Below, piece by piece: positions 1-8,733 of a stretch of 64,000 nucleotides of DNA. The stretch is from contig NZ_CP031841.1 of the NCBI RefSeq assembly GCF_003432385.1, forward strand, positions 744,001 through 808,000, in the 5' to 3' direction. The translations under genes were made by a program, and so were the position numbers. A model generated the notes under the pieces. The model did not search any database. It was not told the DNA's origin and worked only from the letters and a program-made list of their open reading frames with translations. The stretch's first letter is position 1; the number at the start of each line of letters is the position of its first letter. This DNA is from Breoghania sp. L-A4 (GTDB taxonomy: Bacteria; Pseudomonadota; Alphaproteobacteria; Rhizobiales; Stappiaceae).

Positions 1-513
1 GGGTCCGGCGGGGTGGCGCTCTTCGCGCTGCAGTTCGCCAGGATCATGGGCGCCCGTACGGTTCTGGTGTCTTCATCGAACGAGAAGCTGGAGAGCGTTG
101 CGCATCTGCAGCCCGACCACGTGATCAACTACCAGGAGACTCCGGCCTGGGCGAAGCCGGCGCGCGCGGCGCTGGCGCCCGACGGGTTCGATCTGGTGGT
201 CGAAATCGGCGGCGCCGCCACGCTGGAGCAATCGTTGCGCGCCGTGCGCGTCGGCGGCACGGTTGCGATGATCGGGGTCGTTTCGGGCGCCACGGCACCC
301 TTGAACCTGCCGTTGGCGGTGATGCGCCAGGTGCGGCTGCAAGGCGTGACGGTCGGATCGCGCGCCGCGATGGCCGACATGCTGCGCGCCATCGAGGTCC
401 ATGGTCTGCGCCCGCATATCCATGCGATCGTGCCTCTTGAGGACCATCGCCAGGCCTTCGCGTTGATGAAAGCGGGCGGCCATACGGGCAAGATCGTCAT
501 GTCGTTGGAATAA
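1..513 (+). CDS. Zinc-type alcohol dehydrogenase / quinone oxidoreductase, C-terminal part
   Basis: The reading frame is open from base 1, so the gene starts before the window. The visible 170 residues begin in the glycine-rich turn of the Rossmann fold (GSGGVALFALQFA) and continue through the NAD(P)-binding domain of the MDR superfamily. A typical MDR ending follows (ALMKAGGHTGKIVMSLE). The N-terminal catalytic domain, with any zinc ligands, is missing, so substrate and metal dependence cannot be judged. It is followed after 116 bases by the isomerase-like gene on the same strand, so it may be the upstream member of a small catabolic operon. The family assignment is firm; the substrate is unknown. 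Confidence 0.85.
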   Translation, partial: GSGGVALFALQFARIMGARTVLVSSSNEKLESVAHLQPDHVINYQETPAWAKPARAALAPDGFDLVVEIGGAATLEQSLRAVRVGGTVAMIGVVSGATAPLNLPLAVMRQVRLQGVTVGSRAAMADMLRAIEVHGLRPHIHAIVPLEDHRQAFALMKAGGHTGKIVMSLE

Positions 514-629
514 GCGGCCAGGACGGCGCGCGGGAAACAGTTGTCTGCGCTGAGGAATGCTGGTTGGCTTGAACCTCCACGCGCGATTCCTAGGTGTCGC
601 CAGTCGCGTCCGTCTTGTCCGGAGCCTTC

Positions 630-1421
630 ATGCTTGTCGCCAATATTGCGTTTCTGTTCACCGAGGTGCCGTTTCTCGAGCGCTTTGATGCGGCGCGCCG
701 GGCCGGCTTCGACGCGGTCGAGTGTCACTGGCCCTACGAGCACACGCATGCGGACCTGCGCGCGGCCATTGCCGACAGCGGGTTGCCATTGCGCGGACTG
801 AACACCTGGCCCGGCAGCAGCGCGGCCGGGGAATTCGGCCTTGCCGCTGTCGAGGGTCGCGGGGCGGATTTTACCCAGACCCTGGAGCAGGCGCTGGACT
901 ATGCCGGAGCGCTTAACATTCCGATGGTGCACGTGATGGCGGGCGTGCCGCAAGACCCCGCCCGCGCCGAGCCGCTGTTCATCGACAATCTACGGATTGC
1001 GGCGCGCCGCGCGGCTGCGCTCAAGGTCACGCTGCTGATCGAACCGATCAATGGGCGCGACGTGCCTGGCTACGCGCTCACCCACACCGATCAGGCGGCG
1101 CGGATCATCAATGCCGTGGGCGCGGAGAACGTGATGATGATGTTCGACGCCTATCATGTGCAGATCACCGAGGGCGATGTGACCCGGCGGTTCGCGAAAC
1201 ACCAGCCCCTCATCGGCCATGTGCAGATCGCCGCCGTTCCAGATCGCGGCGAACCCGATGACGGCGAGCTTTGCTATCCCTATCTGTTTCGGGAACTGGA
1301 TCGGCTGGGCTATGCTGGCGCCATCGCCGCCGAGTACCGCCCGCGCGGCCGCACCGAGGACGGCTTGGCATGGATGGCCGGTCTTCGTGCCGAAAGAGAA
1401 TTGATGGGAGAACGTGCATGA
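630..1421 (+). CDS. Hydroxypyruvate isomerase-like TIM-barrel protein
   Basis: The 263-residue product matches the Hyi/OtnI branch of the AP-endonuclease-2-like TIM barrels. The N-terminus (NIAFLFTEVPFLERF) closely resembles hydroxypyruvate isomerases. The two expected acidic catalytic positions are seen in LLIEPINGRDVPGY and in AAEYRPRG near the end. The ATG at 630 was chosen because family members start just before this N-terminal block; a longer frame reaches back to 594. The stop overlaps the start of the thiolase by four bases (ATGA), so the two are probably translationally coupled. The isomerase activity is inferred from family; pairing with a thiolase suggests another keto or hydroxy acid route is also possible. 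Confidence 0.8.
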   Translation: MLVANIAFLFTEVPFLERFDAARRAGFDAVECHWPYEHTHADLRAAIADSGLPLRGLNTWPGSSAAGEFGLAAVEGRGADFTQTLEQALDYAGALNIPMVHVMAGVPQDPARAEPLFIDNLRIAARRAAALKVTLLIEPINGRDVPGYALTHTDQAARIINAVGAENVMMMFDAYHVQITEGDVTRRFAKHQPLIGHVQIAAVPDRGEPDDGELCYPYLFRELDRLGYAGAIAAEYRPRGRTEDGLAWMAGLRAERELMGERA

Positions 1422-2584
1422 GTGCTGCAATCGTCGGCTGGTCGCATCTGCCTTTCGGCAGGCACGCGGAGGAAACGGTCGAGAGCCTGATCGTCAAGGC
1501 GGCGAGCGCCGCCATCGCCGACGCAGGCATCGCGCCGGGCGATGTCGACGAGATCGTGCTGGGGCATTTCAACGCCGGGTTCTCGGCGCAGGATTTCACC
1601 GCCGCTTTGGTGCTGCAGGCGGACGATGCGCTGCGTTTCAAGCCGGCGACACGGGTCGAGAATGCCTGCGCCACCGGCTCCGCCGCCGTCCATCAGGGGG
1701 TGAAATCGATTGCGGCCAAGACCGCGCGCGTCGTCCTTGTCGTCGGCGTCGAGCAGATGACCACGACGCCGGGTCCGGAAATTGGAAAGAACCTGCTGAA
1801 GGCCTCCTATCTGCCGGAAGATGGGGAAATTCCCGCCGGTTTCGCCGGCGTCTTCGGCAAGATCGCCCAGAGCTATTTCCAGAAATACGGCGATCAGTCT
1901 GATGCGCTGGCCGCGATCGCCGCGAAGAACCACGCCAACGGCGTCAAGAACCCTTTCGCGCAGATGCGCAAGGACCTGGGCTACGATTTCTGCCGCATGG
2001 AGAGCGAGAAAAATCCTTTTGTCGCCGGTCCCTTGAAGCGCACCGACTGCTCGCTGGTCTCCGACGGCGCTGCCGCGCTGGTGCTCACCGACATGCAGAC
2101 CGCCATGGGCATGAAGAAGGCCATCGGCTTTCGCGCAACCGCGCACGCGCAGGATTTCCTGCCCATGTCCAAGCGCGACATTCTGAAGTTCGAGGGCTGT
2201 TCTGTGGCCTGGGCGCGCGCGCTGCAATCGGCCGGCATCACGCTGGATGATCTGTCGTTCGTGGAAACCCACGACTGTTTCACGATCGCCGAGCTGATCG
2301 AATACGAGGCCATGGGCCTGACCCCGGAAGGCCAGGGCGCCATCGCGCTGAAGGAAGGATGGACCCGGCCCGACGGCAAGCTGCCGGTCAATGTCTCCGG
2401 CGGGCTGAAGGCCAAGGGGCACCCGATCGGCGCCACCGGCGTCTCCATGCACGTGATCACCGCCATGCAGCTCGCGGGCGAGGCCGGCGACATGCAGTTG
2501 AGCAGCCCCGAGCTCGGCGGCATCTTCAACATGGGCGGCGCTGCGGTCGCCAATTACGTCTCGGTGCTGCAGGCGCTGAAGTAG
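1418..2584 (+). CDS. Thiolase / SCP-x type acetyl-CoA acetyltransferase
   Basis: The 388-residue protein has the thiolase fold. The nucleophilic cysteine is C84 in ENACATGS, a histidine lies in ETHDCFTIAEL, and the C-terminal glycine-rich block GGLKAKGHPIGATG contains H335. This arrangement, with HDCF rather than the NEAF block of classical biosynthetic thiolases, is that of the SCP-x/lipid-transfer type. Such enzymes cleave or condense acyl-CoA in the cytoplasm. The start at 1418 overlaps the preceding stop by four bases. A strong terminator follows. A degenerate copy of its last 132 bases lies at 4771-4902. The exact acyl-CoA substrate cannot be read from the sequence. Confidence 0.88.
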   Translation: MSAAIVGWSHLPFGRHAEETVESLIVKAASAAIADAGIAPGDVDEIVLGHFNAGFSAQDFTAALVLQADDALRFKPATRVENACATGSAAVHQGVKSIAAKTARVVLVVGVEQMTTTPGPEIGKNLLKASYLPEDGEIPAGFAGVFGKIAQSYFQKYGDQSDALAAIAAKNHANGVKNPFAQMRKDLGYDFCRMESEKNPFVAGPLKRTDCSLVSDGAAALVLTDMQTAMGMKKAIGFRATAHAQDFLPMSKRDILKFEGCSVAWARALQSAGITLDDLSFVETHDCFTIAELIEYEAMGLTPEGQGAIALKEGWTRPDGKLPVNVSGGLKAKGHPIGATGVSMHVITAMQLAGEAGDMQLSSPELGGIFNMGGAAVANYVSVLQALK

Positions 2585-2609
2585 GCTGCGGACAGGTTTG
2601 AATCGATGA

Positions 2610-2640
2610 CGCCCGCCGGGGATGCCGGCGGGCGTTTTGT
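2610..2640 (+). terminator. Rho-independent terminator after the thiolase
   Basis: A perfect 10-bp GC stem (CGCCCGCCGG / CCGGCGGGCG) with a 5-base loop is followed by TTTTGTTGT. It sits 26 bases after the thiolase stop and separates it from the convergent hydrolase gene. Confidence 0.85.
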
Positions 2641-2661
2641 TGTCCCGGCCGATGCCGGGGG

Positions 2662-4587
2662 TTACGGCAGCATGGTGGCGTCCGTGGTGGCGCGCTCGAG
2701 CACGTAGCCGACGTCGTCGGCGAGCATCAACCGGTCTGCGACAAGTCCGTCTGCGGCTGCCTTGACCGCGTCGACATAGGCCGCCTTGTTCGCATAGCGC
2801 GCCGCGATCGGCGTGCGGCTATCGTTGTCGCTGGCCTCATTCGGGAACGGCTGGTAGCTGCCGGTCAGGCTGCAGAGTTCGCCCTCACTGTAGCCGGCCT
2901 TGCGCAGGTTCCAGCCGGCGTAGGTGCCCAGCGGCGCGGCCACGAACGGCAGGCGCACACCGCCAAGCGGGATTCCGTCCCGGTCAACCGAAGGCACGTA
3001 GGCCGGATAGGCCTGGCCGCGCAGCGGCGGTTGCGTGGAATGGTTCATCACCCGCAGTTCGTTGAACGTCGGCTCGGCGACAGTGCCGCTGATCTTCGGC
3101 AGCTTCAGATCCGCCAGCGCGACCAGTGTCTCGTCGGTGAGGCTCGGATAGCGGCTGGCCGGCGGCTCGATGCCATCGGCCACCCAGCTCTCCATGGCCG
3201 CATAGAGCGCGCGCATTACCGGAGCGGCGCTGAGCGGATTGGTCGGGTTGGCGCAGACCGCGTCTTCCTTGGATTGTGCCGTCCAGCTGTTGAAGTGCGG
3301 CGCGCCGGCAATGAAATACAGCCGGACGTCGTCGGGCATGGTCAGTGGCCGCCCCTCGGGCGATGTCGTCAGCAGGTAGGCGCGGGCCTGCCAGAACTCG
3401 GTCGAGGTGTCCGTCTGTATGATCTTCGGACAGGTGTCGCTCGCTCTGCAGGCGGCGAGCACGCTGTCGCGGCGGTTTGTCAGCGGATCGGTCGTCTCGG
3501 CGTAGGTGAACGGGAACTGATCGCCCGGATAGTCGTGGTCCTCGTGCTGGCGGGAATAGCGGCCCGGCTGCGCGAAGCGGTAGTTGGTGAAGGTCTTGCG
3601 GGAGCCGGCGATGTGGGCCATGGCCCCGTCGAACACACGCTGGCCGCTCTCGTCGGCGTTGAAACCCTGATAGATCAGATCGCGCAGGAAGCGGCCGGAC
3701 TGCGAAATGCCCATCGCCACGGTGTGGTCGATGCCGCCGAGCGGATTGGTGGCGTCGTGGCCAGGGTTGCCGCGCAGAAACGAGACCAGATCGCGGGTCG
3801 CGGCGAAGGCGAGGCCAGCGGGCACCGAGTCCTTGGCCGGATAGATGAATTCATAAATCGCGCCGGCATCGGCGGTAGCCGGACGGGTGATCTCGATTTC
3901 TGTCGGGCTGAGATACTTGAAGCTCAAACCGTCCGGCGTCTGCGGCGCGTCGGCCTCTTTCGCGCGCACGGTTAGCGTCGCCATTGCGGGATCGATGTCG
4001 GCCGCCGGATAGGCCAGTTTGGTTGTGCCGGTCTCACCGGGCTTGTCGAAGATGACCTGTTCGCGCGATCGGCCGGTGACGCCCTCCAGTATCGGAAGGT
4101 GCAGATTGATGGCGCTGTCTGGCAGATCCGCCTGCCAACCGCTCCAAACCACCGTGTCGCCGCGCTTCATGAGAAAGCCGTCGCCGGCATCCTTTGCGGC
4201 CGCGGGAATGCCTGTGGATCCCGACCGGTTGAGCAGCATGAAGCTCAGGTTGCGCCCGCGATTGGGTACCTCGTAAAACAGCAGGGACGACCGATTGGCC
4301 GTTTCCGCCGGCCTCAGGATCGAGACCTCGGTGCTGAAGACGACCTCTCCCTTGTCATTGCGCGGTGCCTTGCCGATATCGACAATCGCGGCGTTCCCGG
4401 GCTCCGAAGGATCAACTGCGAAGGTCGCGACGGCATCGATCCGTTCGTAGCTGCCGGCGGTGCCGAACGTGGTTCCGTCAAAGGCCGCTTCCGACGACTG
4501 GATCTTGAAGTCGACAACGCGCGCGAACGCGGTTCCCGACAGCAGGACAGCTGTCAGCAGGCTGATCGCGATGGTTGTTTTTTTCAT
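2662..4587 (-). CDS. Secreted alpha/beta hydrolase domain protein
   Basis: The 641-residue product begins with a Sec signal peptide (two lysines, a hydrophobic stretch, then GTAFA before RVVDF). The long mature part resembles the large alpha/beta hydrolase domain family of secreted proteins of similar size. The likely nucleophile elbow is MGISQSGRFLRD, about residue 295. The strand is preceded by a good ribosome site (GGAGGGAA about 9 bases from ATG). An operator-like TTGTATACAA lies 80 bases upstream of the start, the same site as in front of the malonate genes, so it may belong to the same regulon. The substrate is unknown; an ester or lactone is the natural guess for this fold. Confidence 0.8.
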   Translation of the reverse strand: MKKTTIAISLLTAVLLSGTAFARVVDFKIQSSEAAFDGTTFGTAGSYERIDAVATFAVDPSEPGNAAIVDIGKAPRNDKGEVVFSTEVSILRPAETANRSSLLFYEVPNRGRNLSFMLLNRSGSTGIPAAAKDAGDGFLMKRGDTVVWSGWQADLPDSAINLHLPILEGVTGRSREQVIFDKPGETGTTKLAYPAADIDPAMATLTVRAKEADAPQTPDGLSFKYLSPTEIEITRPATADAGAIYEFIYPAKDSVPAGLAFAATRDLVSFLRGNPGHDATNPLGGIDHTVAMGISQSGRFLRDLIYQGFNADESGQRVFDGAMAHIAGSRKTFTNYRFAQPGRYSRQHEDHDYPGDQFPFTYAETTDPLTNRRDSVLAACRASDTCPKIIQTDTSTEFWQARAYLLTTSPEGRPLTMPDDVRLYFIAGAPHFNSWTAQSKEDAVCANPTNPLSAAPVMRALYAAMESWVADGIEPPASRYPSLTDETLVALADLKLPKISGTVAEPTFNELRVMNHSTQPPLRGQAYPAYVPSVDRDGIPLGGVRLPFVAAPLGTYAGWNLRKAGYSEGELCSLTGSYQPFPNEASDNDSRTPIAARYANKAAYVDAVKAAADGLVADRLMLADDVGYVLERATTDATMLP

Positions 4588-4666
4588 GAATCTGTTCCCT
4601 CCAAATAGCCCGGTTCAACCCGGCTTGCATTATCGTGAGCATCTATTGCGTACGAAGTCAATTTTC

Positions 4667-4676
4667 TTGTATACAA
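4667..4676. promoter_or_regulatory. MatR/GntR-type operator TTGTATACAA
   Basis: This perfect 10-bp palindrome lies 80 bases upstream of the hydrolase start. It is identical to the site between matP and the GntR gene (60999-61008). The core GT-AT-AC is of the kind bound by GntR/FCD regulators, and the sequence resembles the MatR operator reported in Rhizobium, as I recall it (TCTTGTA/TACACGA). Confidence 0.6.
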
Positions 4677-4770
4677 AACATCAATTCGAAGGGTGAGATG
4701 CGCCCCGCACTGCGGCGCGATCCGGGTGCCGGCGGAAAGTACCGGGGCCGGTGGGATGGTGCCCGACTGT

Positions 4771-4902
4771 CACCGGATCACCGTCATGGAGTCCGCGGGT
4801 GAGGCCGGCGGCATGCAGTCGAGCGGCCCCGATCTGGGCGGCATCTTCAACATGGGCAGTGCTGCGGTCGCCAACACAATCTCGGTGCTGCAGGCGCTGA
4901 AG
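4771..4902 (+). pseudogene. Decayed copy of the thiolase 3' end
   Basis: These 132 bases align without gaps to bases 2450-2581 of the intact thiolase gene; I count about 19 mismatches (about 86% identity). The conserved end of the protein (GGIFNM, then AVAN and VLQALK) is still readable, but the stop codon has become CAG and no upstream thiolase sequence remains. It is therefore a relic of a duplication or recombination, not a gene. Confidence 0.8.
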
Positions 4903-5246
4903 CAGGCCAGTCCAACCAGCGGACGTTCCGGCGAGGCTCGCTCAACCGTCTGACGCCTTGCTCCTCGCTTTTGACGCACCTGCGTCGTGCCGCCGCCGGT
5001 TCCCGAACTGCTGTGCCGCCCGGCTTTCCTCCGCTTCGCCGATCATGTGACACGCGCGCGCCTCCCCGACTTGCCGGCCCGATCCCGTGCCGAAAAGGCG
5101 CGGGATTTCGAGGTTTTGGCGTGTGAGTGCGCACGGACGGATGGTTTTTCTCCAATTGCCGCGAAACTTGAAATCCGATGCCCGGCGTTTTGACCGCCGC
5201 CGTACTACCTGTTGGAGCGTAGTTTTGAAAAGGCGGAGTACGCCCG

Positions 5247-6740
5247 ATGAGCAGGCAACCGGCACACTATCGAGACGCGGCCACCACGGCCAAGGCGGCG
5301 CAGAACCGCAAGCTCGACGTCTTCCCGGCCTTTCACAAGGTCGCGGGCCGGCGGGTGCTGATCGTCGGCGGCGGCGAGGAAGCGGCCGCCAAGCTTCGGC
5401 TGCTGTCGGAGACCAACGCGGATCTGGTGGTGGTCGCGCCTCATGTAGAGCCGGGACTGGCTGCCGATATCCGCGCGCGCGGCGCCTCGCACATCGCCGT
5501 GCCGTTCGACCCGGTCCATCTCGAGGGCGCGGCGCTTGTCTTTTCCGCGCAGGAGGACGAGGCGAAGGATCGCGCCGTTGTCGAGGCCGCGCGTGCCGCG
5601 GGCATTCCCGTCAACGCCGTCGACCGCCCCGAGCTTTGCGATTTCTACACAGGCGCGCTGGTCAACCGCGCGCCTGTCGCGGTGGCCGTCACCTCCACCG
5701 GTGTCGGGCCCGTGCTGTCGCGCCATATCCGCGCGCGCATCGAGGCGATGCTGCCCAGTGCGACAGGCGATCTGGCGCATCTGGCCGAAAGCCTTCGTGA
5801 CGCCGTGTCGAGCGTGATCACCGATGCTCCCGCGCGCCGCCGGTTCTGGGCGTCGTTCTTTTCCGGCTCCGTCGCCGACAACATGCACGCCGGCCGTCCC
5901 GACCGGGCCCGGTCCGATGCCCAGCGCCTGTTGAACGGCGCGCGGGACGAGGACGGCTACGTCTGGATCGTCGGCGCCGGTCCGGGCGCGGAAGACCTGT
6001 TGACCCTGCGCGCCCAGCGGGTGCTGCAGGAAGCCGACATCATCGTGCATGATCAACTGGTACCCGACGCCGTTGTCGCCATGGGCCGGCGGGACGCCGA
6101 GCGTCTGTGCGTCGGCAAGGCCAAGGGCGCGCATTCGTACACACAGAGCGAAATCAACGACATTCTTGTGCGCGAGGCGCGCGCGGGCCGCCGCGTGGTG
6201 CGCCTGAAATCCGGCGATCCGATGATTTTCGGCCGCGCCGGCGAGGAAATCGCGGCCCTTCGCGGGGCCTCGATTGCCTATGAGATCGTGCCGGGCATCA
6301 CCGCGGCGCTCGCCGCCGCGGCCTCCGCCGAAATTCCGCTGACCCTGCGCGGCGTCGCTTCGTCGGTGGTCTTCGCCACCGGTCACGACCAGGCGGGCGA
6401 AACGCTGCCTGGCTGGGCGCAACTGGCGCTGACCGGATCCACCGTGGCCGTCTACATGGGCCGCAGCGTGGCCGCCAAGGTCGCCACCCGGCTCATCAAA
6501 GCGGGTCTGTCGCCGCAGACGCCGGTGGCCGCGATCGAGAACGCCGCACGGACTGACGAGACCGTCTATGCCGGCGTTCTGCGTGATCTTGAGGGACTCG
6601 CTGCGCGTGACGATGTCTCTGGCCCGGTTCTGATCGTTATCGGCGAGGTCGTGGCCGAAGCCGCTCTTCGCAATGCCAAACCGTTTTTCGCGCAGACCTC
6701 CGGGGCGATCGCCTCCCGGTCCGTCTCCGTCGCCGCATGA
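5247..6740 (+). CDS. cysG: Siroheme synthase (precorrin-2 dehydrogenase/ferrochelatase + uroporphyrinogen-III methyltransferase)
   Basis: The 497-residue bifunctional enzyme has an N-terminal dehydrogenase/chelatase domain with the NAD-binding turn VGGGEEAAAKL (residues 40-50). From about residue 239 it has a SAM-dependent methyltransferase domain opening with VGAGPGAEDLLTL and containing the LKSGDPMIFGRAGEE block. It makes siroheme from uroporphyrinogen III. It heads a sulfur-assimilation operon whose sulfite reductase needs siroheme, which explains the linkage. It is slightly longer than the E. coli enzyme because of an N-terminal extension of about 20 residues. The next gene begins within or just after its stop. 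Confidence 0.95.
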   Translation: MSRQPAHYRDAATTAKAAQNRKLDVFPAFHKVAGRRVLIVGGGEEAAAKLRLLSETNADLVVVAPHVEPGLAADIRARGASHIAVPFDPVHLEGAALVFSAQEDEAKDRAVVEAARAAGIPVNAVDRPELCDFYTGALVNRAPVAVAVTSTGVGPVLSRHIRARIEAMLPSATGDLAHLAESLRDAVSSVITDAPARRRFWASFFSGSVADNMHAGRPDRARSDAQRLLNGARDEDGYVWIVGAGPGAEDLLTLRAQRVLQEADIIVHDQLVPDAVVAMGRRDAERLCVGKAKGAHSYTQSEINDILVREARAGRRVVRLKSGDPMIFGRAGEEIAALRGASIAYEIVPGITAALAAAASAEIPLTLRGVASSVVFATGHDQAGETLPGWAQLALTGSTVAVYMGRSVAAKVATRLIKAGLSPQTPVAAIENAARTDETVYAGVLRDLEGLAARDDVSGPVLIVIGEVVAEAALRNAKPFFAQTSGAIASRSVSVAA

Positions 6741-6748
6741 GGAAGAGA

Positions 6749-7057
6749 ATGTCGCAGATCGTTACCGCGAACCGCCTTGGAGACGGCGAGGTCGTCTGGC
6801 TTGGAACAGGCGGGCAGTGGGTTGAAACCGTCGAGGCCGCTCAGATTCTGGATGACAAGGATGCGGTCGCCAGGGCGCTCGAGTTCGCTGCCGCCGCGGT
6901 GAAGGACCGGCTCATCGTCGAGCCCTATGAGATCGACGTCAGCCTGGAGGACGGCGCGATCGTGCCCGTGAAGCTGCGTGAGAAAATCCGCGCCAAGGGT
7001 CCGACCATCCGCGCCGATCTTGGCAAGCAAGCCGTCCGCTCGCGCGGCGCGGCATAA
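6749..7057 (+). CDS. DUF2849 family protein of the sulfite reductase operon
   Basis: This encodes a small soluble protein of 102 residues with the typical beginning SQIVTANRLGDGEVVWL. Members of this family regularly lie between siroheme synthase and sulfite reductase in alphaproteobacteria; their role is unknown but presumably linked to sulfite reduction. The ATG at 6749 matches the usual start of the family; a further ATG at 6737 overlaps the preceding stop and would add four residues. Seventeen bases separate it from the sulfite reductase gene. Confidence 0.85.
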   Translation: MSQIVTANRLGDGEVVWLGTGGQWVETVEAAQILDDKDAVARALEFAAAAVKDRLIVEPYEIDVSLEDGAIVPVKLREKIRAKGPTIRADLGKQAVRSRGAA

Positions 7058-7074
7058 CAAACAGGAGCGTTGCT

Positions 7075-8733
7075 ATGTATCGTTACGATGAATTCGACGC
7101 CGAGTTTGTGTCTCAGCGCGTTTCCCAGTTCTCCGATCAGGTGCGCCGGCGGCTCGCGGGCGATCTGACCGAGGATCAGTTCAAGCCGCTGCGCCTGATG
7201 AACGGCGTTTACCTGCAGCTGCATGCCTACATGCTCCGCGTCGCCGTGCCCTATGGCACCATGTCGGGCGCGCAGATGCGCAAGCTGGCGCATATCGCGC
7301 GCACCTATGACCGCGGATACGGCCATTTCACCACCCGGCAGAACATCCAGTACAACTGGCCGCGGCTGGACGACGTGCCGGCGATCCTCTCCGAGCTCGC
7401 CGAAGTCGAGATGCACGCCATCCAGACCTCGGGCAACTGCATCCGCAACATCACGACGGACCATTTCGCGGGCGCAGCCGCCGACGAGATCGCCGATCCG
7501 CGGCCCTACGCCGAGATTCTGCGGCAGTGGTCGTCACTGCACCCGGAATTCTCGTTTCTGCCGCGCAAGTTCAAGTTCGCCGTCACCGGCGCGCCGCACG
7601 ACCGCGCGGCCATTCAGGTGCACGACATCGGTCTGCAACTGACGCGCAACGACTCTGGTGAGATCGGCTTTGTCGTCTATGTCGGCGGCGGGCAGGGGCG
7701 TACGCCGATGATCGCGAAACAGGTGCGCGATTTTCTGCCCGAAGAGGACCTGCTGGCCTATTCGGAAGCGATCCTGCGCGTCTACAACCGCTACGGGCGC
7801 CGCGACAACAAGTACAAGGCGCGCATCAAGATCCTGGTTCATGAGACCGGCATCGACGAGCTGCGCAAGGATATCGAGGCGGAGTTCGAGAAGATCCGGC
7901 ACGGCATCCTGAAGCTGCCGGACGAGGAAGTGCGCCGCATCGAGGCCTATTTCGCGCTGCCCGCGATGGACGCGGCGCCGGCGGTCAGCCCCGCGCTCGA
8001 GGCCAGGCGCGCCGCCAACCCGAGCTTCAACGCCTGGGTGAAGCGCAACACGCATCCGCACAAGGTCCCGGGCTATGTGTCCGTGACCGTGTCGCTCAAG
8101 CCCATCGGCGGTGTCCCCGGAGACGCCAGCGCCGCCCAGATGGATGCGATCGCCGATCTGGCCGAACGCCATGGCCACGACGAGATCCGCGTCAGCCACG
8201 AGCAGAACCTCGTGCTGCCCCATGTGGCGCTTGGAGATCTTGCGGCCGTCTACGACGCGCTGGCCGCAATCGAGCTGGCCGATGCCAATGTCGGGCTGGT
8301 CACCGATATCATCGCCTGCCCGGGGATGGACTATTGCGCGCTGGCCACCGCGCGCTCGATCCCCATTGCCCAGGAGATTTCCGAGCGTTTCGGCGATGAC
8401 GCGCGGCAGCGGGACATCGGCGACCTGAAGATCAAGATCTCGGGCTGCATCAACGCCTGCGGCCATCACCACGTTGGCCACATCGGCATTCTCGGCGTCG
8501 ACCGGAAGGGCGAGGAGCTCTATCAGATCACGCTCGGCGGGTCGGCGGACGAGAACTCCTCCATCGGCAACATCATCGGCCGCGGCTTTGCCGGCGACAA
8601 GGTCGTCGACGCCGTGGAGACGGTCGTCGACACCTATCTGAAGGTGCGCGAGAGCGATGGCGAACCATTCCTGACCGCTTACCGGCGCGTCGGGGATCAA
8701 CCCTTCAAGGAGGCGCTTTATGGCTCCGCTTGA
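7075..8733 (+). CDS. cysI: Assimilatory nitrite/sulfite reductase hemoprotein
   Basis: The 552-residue protein has the two-fold nitrite/sulfite reductase repeat. Four cysteines bind the siroheme-coupled 4Fe-4S cluster: C415 and C421 in CPGMDYC, then C458 and C462 in SGCINACGHH. It reduces sulfite to sulfide in the cytoplasm. The size and the lack of a flavoprotein partner nearby suggest a one-subunit, possibly ferredoxin-dependent enzyme. The neighbours cysG and cysH favour sulfite over nitrite. The start has a ribosome site (AGGAG 6-7 bases upstream of ATG). Its end overlaps cysH by 14 bases. Confidence 0.93.
   Translation: MYRYDEFDAEFVSQRVSQFSDQVRRRLAGDLTEDQFKPLRLMNGVYLQLHAYMLRVAVPYGTMSGAQMRKLAHIARTYDRGYGHFTTRQNIQYNWPRLDDVPAILSELAEVEMHAIQTSGNCIRNITTDHFAGAAADEIADPRPYAEILRQWSSLHPEFSFLPRKFKFAVTGAPHDRAAIQVHDIGLQLTRNDSGEIGFVVYVGGGQGRTPMIAKQVRDFLPEEDLLAYSEAILRVYNRYGRRDNKYKARIKILVHETGIDELRKDIEAEFEKIRHGILKLPDEEVRRIEAYFALPAMDAAPAVSPALEARRAANPSFNAWVKRNTHPHKVPGYVSVTVSLKPIGGVPGDASAAQMDAIADLAERHGHDEIRVSHEQNLVLPHVALGDLAAVYDALAAIELADANVGLVTDIIACPGMDYCALATARSIPIAQEISERFGDDARQRDIGDLKIKISGCINACGHHHVGHIGILGVDRKGEELYQITLGGSADENSSIGNIIGRGFAGDKVVDAVETVVDTYLKVRESDGEPFLTAYRRVGDQPFKEALYGSA

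Larger units (their letters stand above)
4588..5246. other. 659-base intergenic region between hydrolase and siroheme synthase
   Basis: This stretch holds the promoter side of the hydrolase gene with its palindrome at 4667-4676 and a decayed thiolase tail at 4771-4902. About 340 further bases before the siroheme synthase start show no convincing gene. No riboswitch-like fold was recognised in front of the sulfur operon. Confidence 0.6.
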
